From contig JAEUJK010000205.1 in the NCBI GenBank assembly GCA_016794735.1, positions 1 through 8,442 of the forward strand: 8,442 nucleotides of DNA. The letters run 5' to 3'. Shown one piece after another: positions 5,795 through 8,442 of this stretch. The notes under the pieces are model-generated. The model was not told the DNA's origin. It was given only the letters and a program-made list of their open reading frames with translations, and did not search any database. Origin of the DNA: Gemmatimonadota bacterium. GTDB taxonomy: Bacteria; Gemmatimonadota; Gemmatimonadetes; Gemmatimonadales; Gemmatimonadaceae. Each line of letters opens with the position of its first letter. Positions within the stretch are counted from its first letter, which is position 1. Made by a program: the position numbers and the translations under genes.

Positions 5795-6955
5795 ATGACT
5801 GATCGACGCACCTTCCTCGCGACCGCGGCAGGAACCGCGGCCGCGCTTGCTGCTCCACGCCTCGCCCACGCGGTGAGCCGTACGTCGCGCGACACCGCGC
5901 AACCCAGATCGCTCAAGATCCTCATCCTGGGCGGAACCGGCCTCACGGGCCCGCACCAGGTGCGATACGCGCTCGAGCGCGGGCACCAGGTGACGGTGTT
6001 CAACCGTGGACGTCGCAACGACCGGCTGCCGAAAGGTGTCAACGAACTCAAGGGCGACCGGAACACGCGCGACGTCGCCGCACTCAAGGGGAAGGACTGG
6101 GACGTCGTGATCGACAATCCCACGAGCCTGCCGTTCTGGGTGAAGGATGTTGGCGAGATCCTCAAGGAACACACCGGCCGCTACATCTTCATCTCGACGA
6201 TCTCGGTCTACGATCCCGCGGGACAGTCGGCGATCAACGAAGACTCGCCACTCGTGAGGTACACCGGTGGTGATCCGGTCGCGGTGACCACCGAGCAGTT
6301 CAACAAGGACGTCGCCAACCTGTACGGGCCGATGAAGGCGGCGTCGGAAGCCGAATCGCGGAAGTGGTTTGGTGAACGGGCGACGGTGATTCGTCCCGGG
6401 CTGATTGTCGGCCCCGGCGACGCGTCATTCCGCTTTGGCTACTGGCCGTGGCGCATCGCGAAGGGCGGGGAAGTGCTCGCACCCGGTGATGGCACCGACC
6501 CGATCCAGATCATCGACGCGCGCGACATCGCCGAGTGGACCATTCGTGTCGCTGAACAGGGCAACGGTGGAACCTTCAACGCGACCGGACCGCGTTCGCC
6601 GATGACGATGGCGGAGCAACTGCACGGGATTCGTGGGGCGCTGCCCGGGAACCTCGACGTGCGCTTCACCTGGGTGCCCTCGACGTTCCTCGCCGAGCAG
6701 CAAGTGGCTCCGTGGAGCGAGATGCCCACCTGGATTCCCTCGAGCGACGCGGAGTCCGTGATCTCGAAGACGAACATCGCGCGCGCCCTCGCCGCCGGCC
6801 TCACGTTCCGCTCGTTGGCCACGACCACGCTCGACGGCATGGCGTGGTTCAACGGTCTCTCCGAGGCTGGTCGGACGCAGGTGGCGAAGAGTGCGGGGAT
6901 CGCCGAGGACAAGGAGAAGGCAGTGCTCGCGGCCTGGCACGCACGCAAGAAGTAG
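5795..6955 (+). CDS. Tat-signal NAD-dependent epimerase/dehydratase family (extended SDR) protein
   Basis: This 386-residue protein begins with a twin-arginine signal (DRRTFLATAAG, then an Ala-rich core ending near AHA), so it is probably exported folded. The rest is an extended or atypical SDR. The nucleotide-binding loop GGTGLTG is at residues 46-52, after a hydrophobic first strand (LKILIL), and NRGRR follows at the end of the second strand. FISTISVYD (132-140) includes the usual Ser/Thr region, and YGPMK (Tyr177, Lys181) fits the catalytic Y-x3-K. The C-terminal half (ATGPRSPMTM, WIPSS, ALAAGLTFRSLATTTLDGMAWF) is typical of the isoflavone-reductase/CSP41-like group often labelled NAD-dependent epimerase. 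Substrate is unknown. ATG at 5795 was chosen because it starts the Tat motif directly; no clear ribosome binding site precedes it. The gene is monocistronic, closed by the terminator at 6975-7008. Confidence 0.88.
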   Translation: MTDRRTFLATAAGTAAALAAPRLAHAVSRTSRDTAQPRSLKILILGGTGLTGPHQVRYALERGHQVTVFNRGRRNDRLPKGVNELKGDRNTRDVAALKGKDWDVVIDNPTSLPFWVKDVGEILKEHTGRYIFISTISVYDPAGQSAINEDSPLVRYTGGDPVAVTTEQFNKDVANLYGPMKAASEAESRKWFGERATVIRPGLIVGPGDASFRFGYWPWRIAKGGEVLAPGDGTDPIQIIDARDIAEWTIRVAEQGNGGTFNATGPRSPMTMAEQLHGIRGALPGNLDVRFTWVPSTFLAEQQVAPWSEMPTWIPSSDAESVISKTNIARALAAGLTFRSLATTTLDGMAWFNGLSEAGRTQVAKSAGIAEDKEKAVLAAWHARKK

Positions 6956-6974
6956 CACGTCGCATCAAGGATGT

Positions 6975-7008
6975 CGCGCCCCGGCGTTTGTCGGGGCGCG
7001 TTGCGTTT
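6975..7008 (+). terminator. Strong intrinsic terminator after the SDR gene
   Basis: CGCGCCCCG (6975-6983) pairs perfectly with CGGGGCGCG (6992-7000). A G-T and a C-G pair extend the stem to 11 bp around a GTTT loop, and the partly T-rich tail TTGCGTTT follows. It begins 19 nt after the stop codon of the SDR gene, the usual place for a rho-independent terminator. Confidence 0.8.
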
Positions 7009-7066
7009 GGGGCCTTCGCGTCGCGTTTCTGCGCGCGGTGCATCGGCGACGCCGGTTGCTGGATGG

Positions 7067-7140
7067 GCCCGCTGGCCGGCGGGCGGGACGGTGGTGGAGC
7101 CTGTTGGCGCCGTGGTGAGCGGGTTAACCTTGCGAACCCG
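7067..7140. promoter_or_regulatory. Inverted repeats upstream of the VOC-methyltransferase operon
   Basis: Two dyads lie between the terminator and the VOC gene. GCCCGC/GCGGGC (7067-7072/7079-7084) has an inner GGCC, making an almost perfect 18-nt palindrome. CGGGTT/AACCCG (7120-7125/7135-7140) is separated by 9 nt, and GGTTAACC (7122-7129) overlaps its left arm. The second is the better operator candidate, 38 bp before the start codon. No consensus promoter hexamers could be placed with correct spacing, so this is a suggestion only. Confidence 0.25.
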
Positions 7141-7177
7141 GCAGCGACCCAGCGCCGACACCCGAACCAAACAGCAG

Positions 7178-7546
7178 ATGCAACTCGGCGCATTCTCCGT
7201 CAGCCTGGCGGTCAAGGACATCGCGGCCTCGCGGGCCTTCTACGAAGCGCTGGGCTTCACCACGATGGGCGGGAAGCAGGACGCCGGCTGGCTCATCCTG
7301 AAGAACGGGGAGACGATCATCGGGCTCTTCCAGGGGATGTTCGAGAAGAACACCCTGACGTTCAATCCGGGGTGGGACAGCTCGGCGCAACTCGTCCCTG
7401 GCTTCACCGACGTCCGCGAGTTGCAGCGGCAGCTGAAGGGGAAGGGCATCACCTTCGCCGTCGAGGCGAAGGACGGTTCCGGTCCGGCGCACTTCGTGGT
7501 GGTGGATCCCGACGGCAACCCGGTGTTGTTCGATCAGCACGTGTGA
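7178..7546 (+). CDS. VOC (glyoxalase/bleomycin-resistance fold) family protein
   Basis: This 122-residue protein has the length of a single-chain VOC unit with two beta-alpha-beta-beta-beta modules. The first opens with SVSLAVKDIAASRAFYEALGF, and the second ends with VDPDGNPVLFDQHV, both highly characteristic. In metal-dependent relatives such as glyoxalase I, a His sits where Ser7 is here, and a Glu sits four residues after the DPDG glycine, where Leu117 is here. The usual metal site therefore looks absent, and the protein may bind a ligand or use a different site. ATG at 7178 starts right at the fold; upstream codons are low-complexity. Its TGA shares the A with the ATG of the methyltransferase, so the two are co-translated. 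Family is certain; function is unknown. Confidence 0.88.
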   Translation: MQLGAFSVSLAVKDIAASRAFYEALGFTTMGGKQDAGWLILKNGETIIGLFQGMFEKNTLTFNPGWDSSAQLVPGFTDVRELQRQLKGKGITFAVEAKDGSGPAHFVVVDPDGNPVLFDQHV

Positions 7547-8328
7547 TGGCCAACATCGACGACAGCATCCGGCCGATCTCGCACCAGAGCACCAACGACG
7601 CGACCTTCCGGCTCGTCGAGCCGCTGTTGCGGCCTGGCGTGGCGATCCTCGACCTTGGTGCCGGCGAGGGATACTTCTCGCAATGGGTGGGCGAACACGT
7701 CCGGCGGACCATGCAGGTGGAGCCCTCCACCGTGCTGGCGGCGTGTGACGTCACGCCGGAGATCTTTCGCTACACGGCGATAACCTGTGACCGGATCGCG
7801 CCTGACGGCCGCCTGCCGTATCCCGACGGCTCGTTCGACGTCGTGTGCAGCCTGGAGGTCGTGGAGCACGTCGAGGACCAGTTCGCGTTCTGTCGCGAGA
7901 TCTTCCGCGTGTTGCGGCCCGGGGGAACGGCGATCGTCAGCACGCCCAACGTGCTCAACATGAACTCGCGTTGGCGGTTCCTCGGCACCGGGTTCGCCAC
8001 CTTGTTCGACCCGCTCTCCCTGAGCCACGTGGACGTGGTGCACACCTCGGGGCACATCCACCCGGTGAGCTACTACTATCTCGCGTTTGGGTTGCTGCGG
8101 GCCGGCGCGGCGGACGTGCGCGTCACGTATGATCGCACCAAGCGGTCGGCCGTCTTCCTGTGGCTCCTGTCGTGGCCCATCCTCGCGTGGCAGCAGTGGC
8201 AGTTGCGGCAACGGCTGGCCCGCAAGCAGCCGCAGGTCGCGGCGGAGAACGCCGCCATCCTCGACGACTGCGGCTCGCGCGACATGTGCTGCTCGCGCAG
8301 CATCATCGTGGTCGCGCGCGCGCGGTGA
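7546..8328 (+). CDS. Class I SAM-dependent methyltransferase (Methyltransf_11/23 type)
   Basis: This 260-residue protein transfers a methyl group from S-adenosylmethionine to an unknown acceptor. Motif I, the AdoMet-binding loop, is LDLGAGEGYFS (residues 35-45). The central strand and helix read DVVCSLEVVEHVED (98-111), with the EH pair common to this family, and FRVLRPGGTAIVSTPN (120-135) is the post-motif III element. A hydrophobic stretch rich in Trp (about 201-215, AVFLWLLSWPILAWQ), followed by a basic Gln-rich helix, suggests membrane association. Similar enzymes often act on lipid-linked or cell-surface sugars or quinones, but nothing here fixes the substrate. The start is the ATG in TGATG at the VOC stop; a GTG one codon earlier is also possible. 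No strong ribosome binding site precedes it, consistent with translational coupling. Confidence 0.88.
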   Translation: MANIDDSIRPISHQSTNDATFRLVEPLLRPGVAILDLGAGEGYFSQWVGEHVRRTMQVEPSTVLAACDVTPEIFRYTAITCDRIAPDGRLPYPDGSFDVVCSLEVVEHVEDQFAFCREIFRVLRPGGTAIVSTPNVLNMNSRWRFLGTGFATLFDPLSLSHVDVVHTSGHIHPVSYYYLAFGLLRAGAADVRVTYDRTKRSAVFLWLLSWPILAWQQWQLRQRLARKQPQVAAENAAILDDCGSRDMCCSRSIIVVARAR

Positions 8329-8349
8329 GGCAGGGGCAGCGGCGCGCGA

Positions 8350-8370
8350 GGGTAGCGCCCGCGGTTACCC
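8350..8370. terminator. Weak hairpin between convergent genes at the right end
   Basis: GGGTA (8350-8354) pairs with TACCC (8366-8370), with a short inner CGC/GCG stem. It lies between the methyltransferase stop and the stop of the leftward gene, overlapping the latter. There is no T-tract on either strand, so a terminator role is only possible. Confidence 0.2.
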
Positions 8371-8442
8371 GGGGTCCTTGAGCCCCTTGAACTGCGCGTC
8401 GACGCCGGCCGGGAGGAACAGGTTGTCGGCGATCGCCGCGAT
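8365..8442 (-). CDS. Unidentified protein, C-terminal 25 residues (5' end outside window)
   Basis: On the minus strand the frame is open from the window edge to TAA at 8367-8365. It encodes a 25-residue tail that includes ADNLFLPAGVDAQFKGLKD. The composition is protein-like, G/C dominates third positions (codons such as GCC, CTG, TTC, AAG), and the convergent position close to the methyltransferase stop is normal for a real gene end. The fragment is too short to assign to a family. Confidence 0.55.
   Translation of the reverse strand: MAAIADNLFLPAGVDAQFKGLKDPG

Overview
The window is high-GC DNA (by eye about two thirds G+C) with dense bacterial genes and strong G/C preference at third codon positions. 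A large BTAD-type regulator fused to a membrane segment and a long TPR region, a Tat-exported SDR-family protein and an Ig-repeat lipoprotein together suggest a diderm, probably Gemmatimonadota or a close relative. That placement is inferred from gene style; no marker gene is present.

Layout from left to right. (1) 1-266, +: the C-terminal end of a bacterial SET-domain protein. (2) 267-433: a leader region with several inverted repeats. (3) 434-3463, +: a 1009-residue protein with a winged-helix DNA-binding domain, BTAD domain, one transmembrane segment, TolB/FlgO-like domain and TPR-like helices, which looks like a membrane-tethered one-component regulator. (4) 3497-5458, -: a secreted lipoprotein with a Big_2-like domain and several cadherin/tandem-95-type beta domains, convergent with the regulator. 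(5) 5459-5794: a 336-bp divergent intergenic region with two tandem copies of a bipartite 25-nt motif. (6) 5795-6955, +: a Tat-signal extended-SDR (NAD-dependent epimerase-like) protein, followed by a strong intrinsic terminator at 6975-7008. (7) 7178-7546 and 7546-8328, +: a VOC/glyoxalase-fold protein and a class I SAM methyltransferase sharing a TGATG stop/start, so almost certainly co-transcribed and translationally coupled. (8) 8365-8442, -: the last 25 codons of an unidentified gene running off the right edge.

No RNA gene, CRISPR array, insertion sequence or integrase was seen. No multi-gene system in the sense of a defence island or biosynthetic cluster is visible: the genes look like loosely related envelope, regulatory and enzyme functions. 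The most unusual items are the duplicated bipartite motif upstream of the lipoprotein, the membrane-tethered BTAD regulator next to that lipoprotein, and the coupled VOC-methyltransferase pair whose VOC member lacks the usual metal ligands at the positions checked.
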